This document shows positions 24,101-39,100 of a stretch of DNA of 64,000 nt, in pieces. The stretch spans positions 4,523,886-4,587,885 of the forward strand of contig JAVLUZ010000340.1 of NCBI GenBank assembly GCA_036768485.1. The letters run 5' to 3'. Within the stretch, counting starts at the first letter, position 1. The number at the start of each line of letters is the position of its first letter. The DNA comes from Mermis nigrescens (lineage: Eukaryota; Nematoda; Enoplea; Mermithida; Mermithidae). The position numbers were made by a program, and so were the translations under genes. The notes beneath the pieces were generated by a model. It saw only the letters and a program-made list of their open reading frames with translations, made no database searches and was not told the DNA's origin.

Positions 24101-27100
24101 TCCCAAGTTTCTGAATGATCCGGAAAGAGATCAGGGGTCAGTTGTAATCCTCACGGCATAGCTTGTTCGCCAGTATAATATCTGCAGTCATCTTTTGGTT
24201 ATGGAAAAAACGGGTGGTATTTTTAGGTTACAAATCGACTGGTTTTTTTAGAGGCCAGCATTATACAAAGATTTTTCGGAAGACAAAAACTGCAAAAAAA
24301 AGGTTAAAAATTCGCTAAAATTTTCGGCGCTTCTCGCCGAAATGAGTAATTGTATATTTTTGTATATCTTTATAATGTCAGAGATTGCATTTTAAAAGGA
24401 AAAATGTCAAATTTTTAGGCCTTTCGCGTTGTTTTGAGGCAATTAGTAGTGATTTTTCCCTCAGAAACCCAGAAATTAGCTAAAATACACTACCAAAGGT
24501 CGAACAACTGTTTTTGCCACACTAAAATCGCTACTGTACCATATTATACTACCCAAAAATTTCTTAGTACAAAATGTACAAAGATTTAAAGGGGCCATCT
24601 TTGTACATGTACAAACGGACCTTGTATAAAAAAGCACTGATCCCTGATGCTTATTAGTTCTTAAAATATTTTAGTAGACCAGAGCATTGTACTCTATAAT
24701 TTTTTGCACGGAGGCGGTCACGTAGCAAAAAAATTGGCTTTCATTATGAACTCTTCGTTTTTTCGACTTGCTTGATGTTTTGTTCGCGAAAAGATATTCT
24801 TTCAGAGTTCCCGTTTCGTGCCGCAGTAGAAAGTTGGCCAAAATAACTTCCTTTGGCCACGAAGAGGTAAAAGACGGTCAACAATTCAATAAGAAATTGC
24901 GAGCTCATTTCGAAAAATCCTTGGCGCCTCCTAAGTGGGCAGTATTAAAATCGAAAAGAAAAAGACGAGGCAGGAATTTCAGCGACGATGGTAAGGATTA
25001 TCATCGAATCGCCCGTTGTTTGTGGTTCATGCATTTGTGTGCTACACACATGCACACTGAGGAGTATGGGGGTATCTCCCTATCAGGACTTTTGGAAAGC
25101 ATACCCTTCTCAGGCCATTTTGGAACCAAACCCACTGCTCGAACCATGAAAAAAGCATCAAACAGCATCTAAAAGTATAATTTCAAGTAACTTTTGACCG
25201 TGTGCATGTTATGTTGTACTACTAGCAGTGTTTTTTTGTACAAGGTCCGTTTGTACATGTGCAAAGATGGTCCCCAAAAGTCTTTGTACATTTTGCACAT
25301 GCAAATTTTTGTGTACTATAATATAGTACAGTAGCGATTTTAGTGTGATAAAACAGGATTTTCGATCTTCGGTAGTGTATTTTAGCTAATTTCTGGGTTT
25401 CTGACCCCGAAAATACTAAAAATTGTCTCGAAACGGCGCTAAGCGCCGAAAAATTTCACATTTTTCTATTTTAAATGGAAATTCTGCCATTTTTGAGATA
25501 TATAGGACAAACAATTACTCATTCCTGCGCGAAGCGCCGGAAATTTTTGGGAACTTTACACCTTGTTAGAGTTTTTGTCTTCCCACAAATCTTTGTATAT
25601 TTTCTACACACAAATTTTTGGGTGCTATAATTTGGTACAGTAGCGATTTCAGTGTGGTAAAAACAGAGTTGTTCGACTTTTGGTAGTGTATTTTAGCTAA
25701 TTTCTGGGTCTCTGAGGGCAAAAATCACTAAGAATCGTATTAAAACGGCGCGAAGCGCCGAAAAATTTGTCATTTTTTCTTTTGAAATGCAATTTCTGCC
25801 ATTATAAAGATATATAGAACACACAATTACTCATTTCGGCGCTAAGCGCCGAAAATTTTTGCGGATTTCAGACCTTTTTTACAATTTTTGTCTTCCCGAA
25901 AATCTTTGTACATGTACAAAGACGGTCCCGAAAAGTCTTTGTACATCGGGAAAAATCTTTGCCGATTACAAAAAACACTGACTACTAGGCGTAGATTTCA
26001 GCTCTAATGTGCTAATTTCGATTTTAATCGCTTCTTTGAGTATTTTTTTAGCAAAATTTTGAAAAATTTTCTGCGCTCCGCGCCAAATCTCGTAGTTACT
26101 ACAGTCTATATTTAGTTCCAAGCGCGAGCATTGAACAATTCAAATCTATTTTGTGTAATTTCAAGCATCTTTGTACAGACTTAGCCATCTTTTACTTTTA
26201 TTTCTACTGTTTTATAAAGATTTTTATGCATAAAATAAGAACTATTTGACATGCTTGCACTGTTTTCTGCCGTTTGAAGATAAAATTGACTTTTTTATCT
26301 TTGTGTTGCATTAATTCATAAGCGAATTGGTGTATTATGAGATTCAGTCAACATGCTGCAATCGCTGTATCATTTCTGATTGTGTAATACAAATTATTTT
26401 TGCTTTCTGAGTCGAGTTTTATGTGTAAATTCTACTAAAAACTCATAAAAATTCTGGCGCGGCGCTTCGCGCCGAATAATATAATAAGCTGAATTTTGGG
26501 CAAAGTAACATAACACTTTTTGTGCAGCATGCGGATCGCGGATAACAGACTGTTGTACATATGTAAAATTAGTATATATAATAGAATATATATTATTTGA
26601 ACAAAAAATTTTCGCTCGTAAAGACTTTTCCGGAGATCTTTGTACAGGTACAAAGAGGCTTCCATAAAAAACTGATGTATTGTGAATTTATGTAAAAGAA
26701 ATAATTTTTATGTCGTGAACCAGGGTTGTCTTTTTGCAATCATTGTAGCTTGAACGCTTGTTTTGCAATTGAAAAGAACAGTTGTTCTCGACTGATCTTT
26801 AACACTATCCATGTGCTGTGCACATCTGCGATATTGTCGGCGATATTTTCATATCAAATGCATCTATTCATTGCACAGTCACTAATGTGCAGATGTAAAT
26901 TGAAACAAAGAGTTGCGATCAATAAATTTATTGATTTTTCGCTTGGTGAATCTCCTGATATTTCGTTTCAATATAAAGGCCGTGCCTGCCTTTAAAATAA
27001 GGAGCGTTGCGTTTAGATTCCCTGCAGTTTTTCCCAAAATTTCCATATGTTACCCAAAGCAATATTGTCTCAATTTTTCAAAACCATAACCAAGGTAATC

Positions 27101-30100
27101 GTCGGTAATAAAAGCTACATTTTATTTGATGCTCTTCGATTGACGAGAGAAAGATTGTAAGTTTGACAGTGGCATATTTTTGTATTTGTAGAAATGACTG
27201 ATGGAATATCAGTCATTTATGAATAACAGAAAATATCAATATCAATATCAGAAAATGGAACCGTTTCTCCTTTTTCTCTGTGTAATATTGAATTTTTATA
27301 TTAATTTAATTTTTCAATTCGTAATAATTTATAATTTTCTAATTCTTCAAGTCTTTCATCTCTTTGTTGATTTGTTAATTGCATTGTCTTTAGAATCAGA
27401 TGATGAGGATGATTTGTTGCGAAGAACGGGAAGCTATATAGGAAAATCAATAAATCTACCAAGGCAGACGCTCCAGTTTAAACGACTCTGTGACGTCACT
27501 GCGAACTACAAAATAAGAGTTAGCTTTGCCTTATACATATATATTTTGATATTTAATCAGTTATTTTTTGTATCTTACGGCTTTAAAAGAAATAGCTTAA
27601 TCTCGACCGTGGATCGACTTGTCTCGGTTATTTTAAATACATTAATTTCGATAATGATTTTAAAATCATAAGTAATCATTTGATTTCAACTGTTCAATTT
27701 AGTCCTGCCGTCTGTATCTATCTGACTTGTATCTCGAAATATTTTGTACATAGCTCAGTATTGCGAATAAAATGTGAAATTTCTTATCCTTCTTTATAAT
27801 AGTCTTTCTGACTTAAAAATGGAAATTTTTATGGAAGTATCATTCAGACGACTCAGTGGACATTTTATGTATTTATGATTTTTATCATTTTATCGGGTAA
27901 TAGAGCATTTTCGAGATTTACTATCTGCTCGATTCTTTGTGCAATTTATGCAAAACGTATGTTTTGTATGTGTACACTTACATACGCTCATTACATAATA
28001 GTCATTTCGGTACTTTCTTCTAACGTCCTTATTCTGTTTTTTATTCATTTTCAATGTCACTCATGCCGGGGCTCTATTAATTTGCAGCAGCAGTCATTCT
28101 TCCTTAGTCATACCTCAACTTTTATAGTGAATGAAACTTAGTGCATTTATTTCTGAAGTATGTATATAGGTACAAACGGGGGTGTGCGCAGGATTTTTTA
28201 AGTAGGAGGGTGCGGTCCGAAAATCGGTGAACCTATATTTAGGGATATGTTCTACGGTACACATAATAAAGTGCATTTTTGGACGTTTCCGAACATGCTC
28301 TTTCCATTAAACTCATAAAACCAAACTTTTTTCTCCCTCTATGGGCTTTGGAATAATGACGTGTTTTGGCCGGGCTTGATCCAAACTTACGGAAAATAAC
28401 GATGCTACGGGAAAGTTTTAAGATGTTCCGATAAAAATATGCCCATTTTCATTTTTTACATGGCGTTCGCCGCCCCCCCCTCCTCCTGCGTACGCCCATG
28501 GGTTCGTACATGGCCCCCTTAGCCCAAAAACAATTTTGAAAAGGTAAGATAATGCATGGAAAATAACGGAAATTCGCATAGTTTCATCGGAAAATCTCAA
28601 CATTTTCGGCGTTTAGCGCCGTAGGATTATTATTTTTCATAATTTGGACCCAGGCGCGGCCGAAAAAACGTCATTTATCATAACTCATAGCATGTTGAGA
28701 AAAAATAATATTTTTAAAAATGTTTTGAATTTTATGAGCTCCGTGGATAAAGCATGCTTGGAAACGTCAGAAAATGCACTTTATTTGGGGCCCTGGCGAA
28801 CATATTCTGAAATATAGGGTCACCAATTTCGGACCGCTGCCCCTTAAAATAATGTTTGCGAACGCCCCTGGATACAATAGTACTATTTGGCTCAGTTTTT
28901 CCTTTTGTTTTTTAACAAATAAATCCTTACCATTACTAGTTCATACATTTGTATCATCGCAATCATAATTATTGCTTTTTAAATTGTATATTCTTCTATA
29001 TCTTATTTTGTGTACCAGTCCTGATCAGCAATTTGCTGCGTTTCAATTTTCGTGAAGATTTTTTTCTGTCATTTTTCCCCTTTTTTCCTTTATATCTTAA
29101 TGTGGTTCAGTGTTTGTTTTTTTCGCACGGGCCTCTTTGCACCGTGCAAAAAAACCTCCCAAAATCCTTTTGCACGACAGAAAATTTTTTTGTGCAATGT
29201 ATTTTATATACAAAAATTTTCCGCGCTTCGCGCAGTCGGATACTGTAGGTTTAGCCGTTATATCTTTCACACTATGTTTACCCTGAGAAAAACGACAGAT
29301 TTGCAATTTCGTAACAAATTTTCAGCACATTTAGTAATAGTTTCTGCAGGAAATAATGCTCAAAAAATAAAATGACATATTTTTCTACCGATTCATGTTA
29401 TAAGTGGATAAATATAATAAGTCGCGCGAAGCGCTAAAATTTTTTCTATTTTCGAGCCAGAAAATCTTAAAAATCATCAAATGTCGAATTTTATTTGAAA
29501 TGTTTATGCTGAAAATATCTATAAAAGTGAAGAAATCGCACGAAGCGCGAAACTTTATTGGGATTTTCCAAAAAAAGCACTTCAGATTTTTTCACTTTCT
29601 AGCACTGAAAAATGTGTACAAAACAACAATGTAATGCTAAAATTAAAATAGGGCTTCAATCGTCATAATCATCGAAATCCTGTTTAAAAACATATGAAAG
29701 CTCTGAAAATGGCATGAGCAAAAAATGAAAAAATAGCGTAATTACCTATTAACATGATGCAGAAAACTTAATTAACAATTTGTAGGCACTGTAAAGTAAA
29801 ACAAAAACCTAATGATTCGTTTAAACTGGTCTAGAAATTTACTACATTAGGGAATAGTGTCGAAAAAAGGCATGGGACATCAAGCACTAGTACCGGAAAT
29901 CTTTGCATTTTTTTCAAAAAGTGCTCATTTGAAACTTTTTGCACTTTTAAAATTGGGTGACCTTTGAAAAAAGTAAAACAAGCTAAACCAAGATCCACGT
30001 CTTGCTGATTCGTTAATGGAATACGCAAAGTAGAATAAGCCTGTCTGCATCAGAAATGAAAATAGGATGAAAAAATTGAACTCAGTGGGCGCGCCGGAAA

Positions 30101-33100
30101 GAAAATAAGATATTTTGGTGTTACCCGGCGGGAAGCGCCGAAAATTTTTTGAAAATTTGATTTTAAAGTGACCTGGGCGTTCAAAAATCGACATATTTTA
30201 CATTATTTTTGCCCAAATTTTTCTTTGCACCGTGCAGAAATCACCAAATTTTTTCTTTGCACGGGCCCAAAAAAAAAAGTTTGCACTGTGCAAAAAAAAC
30301 GCTGATGTGGTTTTATATCGATTTAGCCTATTTCTATATTAATCTCTCTGATATTTGGTTTATAATTGACCTGACTTGTGCTCATTAGGGCGATATCAAA
30401 ATTTACTGCTATTTAGGCCGCTATCAATACCACGGAATTCAACAAAAAAGCTCGAGTGCTTCTTGTTTCTGGTTATACTCAACGACTGATGCTTTTTCAG
30501 GTACGTTCTTGTATTCTTGAAAATATGAAATTTGTCTCCACTTTCCACGTTTTATTTTTTCAACTCTTTTTTATGTAACATTTTACTCATTATTGAATTG
30601 TACTGGGTGGCTCAAAAAAGGGTACACATTACTCAATGTTTTGATCATCGCTATGGCTGTGTTTGACACGCAAAACAGTGAACTTTTTCTGAGAACAAAT
30701 ACATGAGATCAATTTCGTAAAGTTCTATCGAGTCACTTCTTATATTGCTTTTTGTTGCAAACTTTTGTAAACATCGCTTTTTTGGTAAGTTAAATGGAAA
30801 AATTTGTTAACTAGCCCGAAAAAGAAACATAAACTTTTCTTCACAACTTTTGTTCTGTTCGACTTGAAGTAATTTGGTTTTCGCATTATTTGATAGAATG
30901 AACCCTTGGCTACAAGGCCGTCGATTTGTAACGTTGGATTGTCACGTAGAATTCGTGCAATGCAACGAATTTTCCGGACCCTGTTTTTAAGGAAAAAGAC
31001 GCAATTGAAGTGTAACGTGATAAAAAAATTCGCATAACTGAACTAAAAAGAATGAAATTGACAATTTTGAATCTAAGAACATTAAACAGTAGAGCAAACA
31101 TGCGATTTTGACTGAAATGTAGGTTGTTGTTATCACGTGTACATACACAGCATGGGATTTTTAAGGGTGAAATTATTAAGTGCATTTTCGGGCCCAAAAT
31201 CAAAAACATCGTTTTTCAGCGTTCCTGACGAAGCTCCATCTTTCTAGAGCATAAAAACGAAAATTCCAAAAAAATATAAAAATAGTCGAACAAATTGAAC
31301 AAAATATAGTCGAAACATGAGTATAATGGCGCAAAGCGCCGAAAATGTGGCACTTTCGAGCAAATAGATAGCTAAAACGCTTAAAAACGCACCTTTTCTA
31401 CAAATTTTTTGAAAATTTTTGGAAACTTTCGAAAAATCGCTGATTCTGGGTAGTGAAAATTTTTTTGCGGGGGGGTCAGGTTTACGGATCATACGCCCCC
31501 CCCCCCCCACAACTTGCCCCCAACCACAACTCGCCCGCTCTCAACTCCTCAACTCGCCCCCAACTACAACTCGTCTGCCACCCAACTCGCCCCCCACAAC
31601 TAGCCCCCAATGGAATCGCAATAACAAGCAATAACAATCCAATGATGGAGACTGGTCGGATCCCCAGAAGCTAAAAATCCCACGTAGTTCAATTTTTTGA
31701 TTTTTTTGTGATTTTTCGTCGTTAATGGATAGAGCTAACAACAGATTATTATTGCCCATAACACGATGTTTTCTTTGCTGGCCTTTTTTTGTCTTGCCTA
31801 CGATTGTCAGCCTCAATCCAATCCCAAAAGTTTGACTGTTGACAAATCAATTCAAACCCTACCAGCATAGTCATATGCGTATTTGTACTTATGACCCAAT
31901 GCTTGATTGCTCCCACAACAAGACATGCAAGTTGGGGTCGCGGAGTCTAATTCTGGGGGTGGGGGTTAGATAATGCAAAATTGTCAAAATAGCACCAAAA
32001 ATTCAATTCTGGGGGTTTATCGATTTATGGGGAATTTTGGAGACTGGGGCTGCGTAAACCCCCACGCCCATGTGTGATTGCGGGATCTCTAGACCTCCAG
32101 AATGAATAAATAAGGAAGTTTTTGAGAAAAATGAGGCAAAATAAAGGCGAAAATCAATGAAAACGAGAAGGAATTGTTTCAAAAGTGCTAGAAATTGACT
32201 ATTAACTGTAGATTAATCAGTTTTCACGCTATTCTAACTTTATGCCAGATTTTGACATGAGTTTTGCTCAGAAAAATTCAATGTTTGACCTGCAGACCAG
32301 CCGTTTCCACCGGGAAGTGCCCGCGACTGGCTCCCAAAAATTAGCATAAGCGATGCATCATATGGAAATGTACCAGTCTATTTATGTATGATTCATGACA
32401 CAATATACATACATTGTACACATAAAAGAATGACAGATTTGTTATGCTGTAGCAGCAGTGTAAAAACGCCGCAATATTTTGTCATCATGAGTACAATTTT
32501 CACCATAAATAGGTTTTTTCGTAGAGCTCATATATAGACTTTAAAATATATAATTGCATTGGCAATCATTAACCCTCGGCTTCAAGTTCAAAGGGCCAGT
32601 TGTGAAGGGGCAAGTTGCGAGTAGGGAGGGTTCGACTTGTGAAGGACGTGTTGTAGGGAGGGGAGATGTGTGGGGGCGAATTATCCATATCACAAATTGT
32701 GGGGGGGTGAAATCCCCCCTTAGGATCGTGTATGGTTGTTAGGAAGTAGAAATTCATTTATTAAAACCACTAGTGCATAGGTGCACGGGGTCAGGGTAGG
32801 CAGGGGGTAAAATTCCAGAAATCCAAAAGAGTAAATTTAACCTTCACGATTTTTTGCTGTTCAAACGAACGAAATGGTCAAAATAACCTATTAAACGTTT
32901 TTCATTGTAATATCTCGGTTTAAAAGCGTTTTTAGTTCATTTTGACTGTAATATATCACTTTTTAACACTAAAAAATACAGAAATTGATTAGTTTCGGGC
33001 GCCTTTTTGGCTAAACAGTACCTAAGAGTACTCGCTGAAAAATTTTTATTTTCACTGCTTTTGACTTCAAAAATGATGCAAAAAAACCTTCCATCAGCTC

Positions 33101-36100
33101 AAAATCGCCGGACAGTACCTGCCTGGCTGACCCCTAAGCAGGACGTCCTCACCCTTCCCCTCCCTATGTGCATGTATGCACTAGTTACCAAGTTTTTTTT
33201 CGTGTATTTAACACAGCAAAAACAATAGAAAAGGTAGCTCGAGGAAACCTTACAATTTTGCGATCTATTTTCCCTAGCTATAGTTATGATTTTTTATTCT
33301 TTTTTGGCTCACCCTGTATAATAATTTTTATTATGAATCACCATGTAGTGGCGAGCTGAGTGCATAAAAGTGACGTGCATTAAAGCTCCTAAATCCTAGT
33401 ACGGATTTGGTTTTTTAGTAAGGCTACTCGACAATCAAATGGCTGAACGATTTTCATTGTCTGTTTATTTATTTAATGCTGATCAAGCTTTTTTGGGCAC
33501 AGATTGACGCTGAAGACAACCCCTTGCTGCATTCGGTTCAATTGGACAAATTTCCCATCGAAACGGCGCATTTCAGCGCAGACGGTGAAAAAATTTTCGC
33601 CGGTTCCGCAATGTATCAGCATTTTTTCGTTTACGACATGCATGCCGACAAAGTGACGAAAGTGCCTAGGATCAGAAGTAATACAATTATTTGTAATGTA
33701 TATTATTAATTGAATAAGTAATGCAAAAAGAGGTTTGGGATCCACTATCCCTGTCTTAAGTAGGTCGCCGCCTTTCGTCTCCCTAGCAGCTATGATTTTT
33801 CTCCCTCCTCCACCTTGGCGAAAACTTCCTAGTATTTGTTGTCTTTTCTATGTGCTTCTTGTCATTTTTAATCGTTTGCAGAGGGTAAGTAAGCTCTTTG
33901 AAATTGTCACAATGTTTTAATCGCTGATGTGAAGTTCCCTCAATTTACTTGTTCGGTCTTAAAAATTCTCAGATAATCGGCTTTTCGTCATTTCATAATA
34001 AATATCTGACTATTTAAATTCTAATTAAAGCCTTTAATCTTTAGTTTCTAATGAAAATGACATTAGTGTGCGAGTGCGACGTAAAACTTGAATAAACTTA
34101 GTTTATCTGCACTATTGCATCAGAGAGGATGGAGCTTGATAAAGGATATATCTTTAACGCGTCGTTCATGTTTCAGCCCACGCATGACGGACGTGTTAAA
34201 GTCACCTATATCCTTTACCAAGCTCCATCATCCTGTGAAGCATATTATAGCCTCAACATCCGTGGCGAGCACTATATGATTATATAGTCGAACATTTTTT
34301 ATTGGTCGATCATTGGAAAAATAGTTTATCTATTTTTCATTTGACTTATGTATTTTTCAGTTTGATTTCTCATTAGGAACTCACTTCTTTTTCTTTGAAT
34401 AAAAAGGGCTTAATAATCGGTCGATGGGACGTTTTGTCGTTTCACCGGATGGTCGGCTGTTGGCTTTCCATGACATTTTTGGTTCCATCCATTTGCTCTC
34501 CGCTAACGTAAGCTTTTTGTTTTTATCATAAAGTTTTGAACATACTTACATCACTAGTCTGTCTACGGATTTCTAGTTCCATTTTTTAAGCCTTATAAGC
34601 CAATTTAAAACACTGTTTGCTGAAAGTCAATTTGCAAATTCTAAAATTTAACAAGGATAGAAATTTCTCTACTATGATAACATCAAGTTGCTCTTTCGCT
34701 CTATAATTTGTTGTTTAATTTGACACCTCATACCAAATCTACTTTACGTCACAACTGTTTTTTCTTTATAGCCGCCTAGCATTATTTTCAGTTTTTGCTT
34801 AAGCCTTGCAATTCTTTTTTTGTTTCGCTTTGTGTGTTCGGCTAAGGCTTTTCGTCCAAATTATACTTTTGAATTCGTTTCTCGTGTAACATTAGAAATT
34901 TTCGTAGGCAACAGGATGATAATAGCGTTATTATTCAATTATGATCTTGGCAGTGTTTTAAGGTTTCACCCCTTTCCCTCCAAAAAATTCTCTCACCCTC
35001 GCCCCAGAATTTGCGATTTTCTGGGAAAAAAATCCTAAAAGTTTATAGCAAAAGGTGCTGTTTTAAGCGTTTTTAGCCATCTTTTGACTCAAAAGTGTCA
35101 AATTTCATGTGCTTGACGCGTATCCACCTTTTTTGAGCTAAAAAGGCCACTTTGAAGTTTCATTCTACTTATAATTCTCATGCTTTGCTGTGCATGTCTG
35201 TTATAATCTATAGAATTTATTTGCGCCTTGCTGGCTTTATTCTTATTCTCATGTCTTCACAAAACCCAGGCACGTATCTCTGGGGGATGAGGGAAGGGGT
35301 TCGGACCCCCCAAAAAATCGGAAAAATATGACTTTTTAAACCTTATTTTGTGCTATTTTTGGCCTTTTTGAGCTTAGTCGCCCCATTATTGGTGTTGGTC
35401 CCCCCAAAATGGGACGGCCAGCTACGTGCCTGACGGAACCCAAATAAAGTTCTGTTCTGAGGTTTTTTAATCTATGTCTTTGTTTTGTGAAGTCCAACGT
35501 AAATTCGCTATTTACATTCTTTAGACTTGCGATTACATTAGTACTCTAAAAATGAATGGCAGCCTCCAGGCGACATGCTTCTCAGCCACTGGTGATACGT
35601 TGTTTTCCCATGGAGGTAATTTAATTCGTTGTGCGCCTTTCTAAGTTGTGAAACAACTATAGCAGTAGTTGAGTTGAGTTAATTACTGAACAGTCGGATC
35701 GAATTCCGAGGTCCTGATCAGGGATTCATTTATCTCCATTTTATGTTTTACACTATATATTTGTTGCTTTGATTAGAAATGATCGGCCTCATCTCAAAAC
35801 GTGCGGAATGTTAGCTCTTACATTTGTTCATATGCTAGGCTATTTTGATATACAGGGTGTCCCAGCTAAGAGTTCGCGATTCCATTTTTCAATAACTTCG
35901 GGAATTTTTATTCAATAACGTTCAAACTTTTGGACAATGCGAATCATACATGAGCATGAGGGTGACAGGGAGTATCACCCCTCTGAGCTTCGAAAAACTA
36001 ATGGCTTAGCTATATAGCCACTTTGGCCGAAAAAACGTGGCTCTATAGTTTTTTTCTCAGAAAACTAGCTAAATAGTCTTTTTGGACTCAGAAATATAGC

Positions 36101-39100
36101 ACCCTGAACTAAGCCCGTAATCAGGATTCGGCGGTCTTTTTTCGGGAAATCCGTCGGGATATTTCGCAAAAACCGCGTCTTCCGACGTTTCACGACGTGC
36201 TCTATCCATTAAGTGCATAAAATTCGAAGTTTTCGCGAAAACAACTTTTTTTACTCCAAAAGTTTTATTTTTTGGCCACGCTTGAGCCAAAATTATGGAA
36301 AATACTTCACATCTGGCGCGAAACGTCGAAAATTTGAAGATTTTACGTCAAAGACATGCAATTTTTCCATCTTCCCGTGCATTATCTTGCCTAAAATTTT
36401 TTTGGCCAAGGGGAGAGGCGGCCCCCTCACCCCCCTAAATACCGCTCTGCCCTGAGGGGACCAAGGGGTTCCGTGTTTACTAACCGAATGTGCTTACTAA
36501 CCGAGCTGGCAATTATTTACTTCTGCATGTCACATAGCTGTTATATCCGAAAGTACTATAAAATGGCTGAACATTATTGTATCCCTCTAAATATAAACGA
36601 TTTTGATCTTCACTGTGCACAAAACGTGTGGAATATCCAAAAAGATGTGTTTACAAACCGGATTTACTTGACAAAAATGACTTTGCATTGTCGTTTAGTC
36701 ATGTGTTCCAGATAAGTATCTACTAACCGAAGTCATTAGCACGTTGTCATATTGACACGGTCTTATGGAGCCGTGTTTATTAACCGTTAACCGAGTGCTT
36801 ATTAGACAGGTTTCCAACTGATGAAGCATGATCTCCATGAAATTCGGTCATTTAGTATAAAGTAACTGCTTGATTTTCGAATCCAAGTACATGTTTTATT
36901 ACCTGCATCAAGATATTTATAGATTTTTAGAGAAAGTAGCTGTTGGAACCGAAACTGATGATATTGCATAAAGTGTGGCTATAAATGTTTAGCACTTTTT
37001 TTGCATTTAAGTGGGATTATAGAATTTTTCCAGAAAATTCGACAAAAGTGCCAAAAATCACTAGGTATGCATATTCCTGTTCCTGAACAGCCTAGGTACT
37101 TGTTCGAAGTCAACAAAAAATCTTTTCTTAAAATCTTCGTCTCATACTTTTTGAAAAAGGGGTCGTGCATTAGCGAAGGTATTGTAAGGAAGGAGTAACT
37201 GAGCAGGTTTACTTGGTTAAATGAGTACTTGCTTTTGAAATCGATATCTAGATCTGAAAATTTTATTCTGCTTTTTTATTATTTTTATCGTGTATTTATA
37301 AAATATCTGTCTTTTATTTCGAATCTCGGTAACAGCTTTTTTATCTCCAATATTAATATTATACAGAAAAGATATACATCGCATACATACTAGGGAAAGT
37401 AATAATCTTGTTTGAAATGTAAAGATAGTAAGTGTTTTTACAATAATGGCTTTTAACATGTTGCTGCTCTACAATAAACTGTTTCGAAATTGATTTGTAA
37501 AAGTCTGCTTTACTTAATCAACGACAGCTTATTGGTTTATAAGCATATGGTCACCGCCATAGATGCACAACGTACCCGGTCCGCTTTTTTAGGCAACAAT
37601 GACCTCCATAAAAAAACTGGCATAAATTCTAAAAATAACTTAAAACTGTTAATTTACAGTTTCTGGTCAGTTGCATTGCAAGTAATTTTGAAGGAAATTT
37701 TTATTTTAGGTGATGAAAGACCTCTAGCTGACCCCAGACCGTTCTTAATCCCTTTCAGACTGGCCATGTTGTGCATCTTTTGTTGCTAGTCCAGATGCGT
37801 ATAGCATGGGAATTCTGCGGGGTCAGCCCGAAAAAATTTTAAAAAGTGCCTTTCTTGAGCTTAAAAATTATGGGAACTCTCCAATAGTACTTTTTGTGGC
37901 ATTTTATACAGAATTTGTTCTTTCTAGAAGATAAAAAAATTTAGAGAAAATTTGAAAAGAATGGAGTAAATTGAACAAAATACCGTTAAAGAATTATACG
38001 ATGCGATGCGACGATAATTTGACCCTCCTGAGCTAAAATGTAGATAAAGGCGCTTTAAAAGCGCACTTTCTACGATGATAATCGGCAATTCTGATAATCG
38101 GCGACCATTCTGTGGGTAGTCAAAACTTCTTACCCCTCCCCCAAGAACACGTACATATGGTTGCCATCGCACGTTGGCGTGAGGGTTTATGCCACCCCCT
38201 TCCCTGGGGTTGAACCCTCCGCAGATTATTGTAGACCCCAGAATTCTATTTTTAGTAATATTCTTGGCGATTTCCCCCAATCAGCAGGCACGTAGCTTTG
38301 GGGGGAATTAGGGTGGTCCGGATCCCCCCTCCCCAAATTCAGAAAAAACCGGAAAATGGACTTTTCAAACGTTATTTTGTGCTATTTTGGCCTTTTTGGA
38401 ACCCGGACCCCCCCTTAAAATTGGTGGTGGTCTCCCCCAAAATAGGACGGCCAGCTACGTGCCTGCCAATCAGACCTCGCCTCAGAATTTTCTTGCTGCA
38501 TGTATGGTTGCCACTCGCTAAGAAATTATTGGTTCTAAGAATGGAAAAGCTGAATCCGTTCATTTGATTTATTTTCACATTTTCATAGGCGATGGACAAG
38601 TCTATGTTTGGGACGTCCGCAAGCGACAGTGCGTGCATACTTTTTATGACGAAGGCTGTGTTCAGGGAACGTCCTTATCTGTGTCCCGTGATAACAATTA
38701 TATCGCCTGCGGGTATATTTTTATTTATGTGTATAAGAACAATCGCTTCAATTGAAGGTCACTGCTTACCACACCTGGTCGTGGGGGTTTTGGGGGTATG
38801 CACCCCCAGAATTCAATTTTTTAAATTTTTTCGTTTTTTCGCAATTTTTTGATGCCAATGGATGGTGCTCGATTAGAAACGTTGAAAAATGGTGTTTTTT
38901 CGCCATACCACTGTTTTTAAGGTCATTTTTGGACCTTTGAAAAATCTTGCACCCCCTTCCAGAATTTTGGTGCTGCCCACTTATGCTGCTTACGTGAGTA
39001 ATATATGTATATCGTAAAGCACTAAAATATTTATACTTAAGGTGGGCAGGCCAAAAAATGGACGGAAAAGGTGCGAAAAATTGTGAATCGGGTCCTCAGG

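Noticed and set aside
24991..25172. Extension of UTP18 exon 3 to the end of its open frame
   Set aside because: The GATG|GTAAGG donor at 24990 gives the correct phase for exon 4 and the family motif continues there; the rest is intron.
30910..31209. 99-codon minus-strand open frame in UTP18 intron 5
   Set aside because: No motif, no splice context and AT-rich composition like the surrounding intron.
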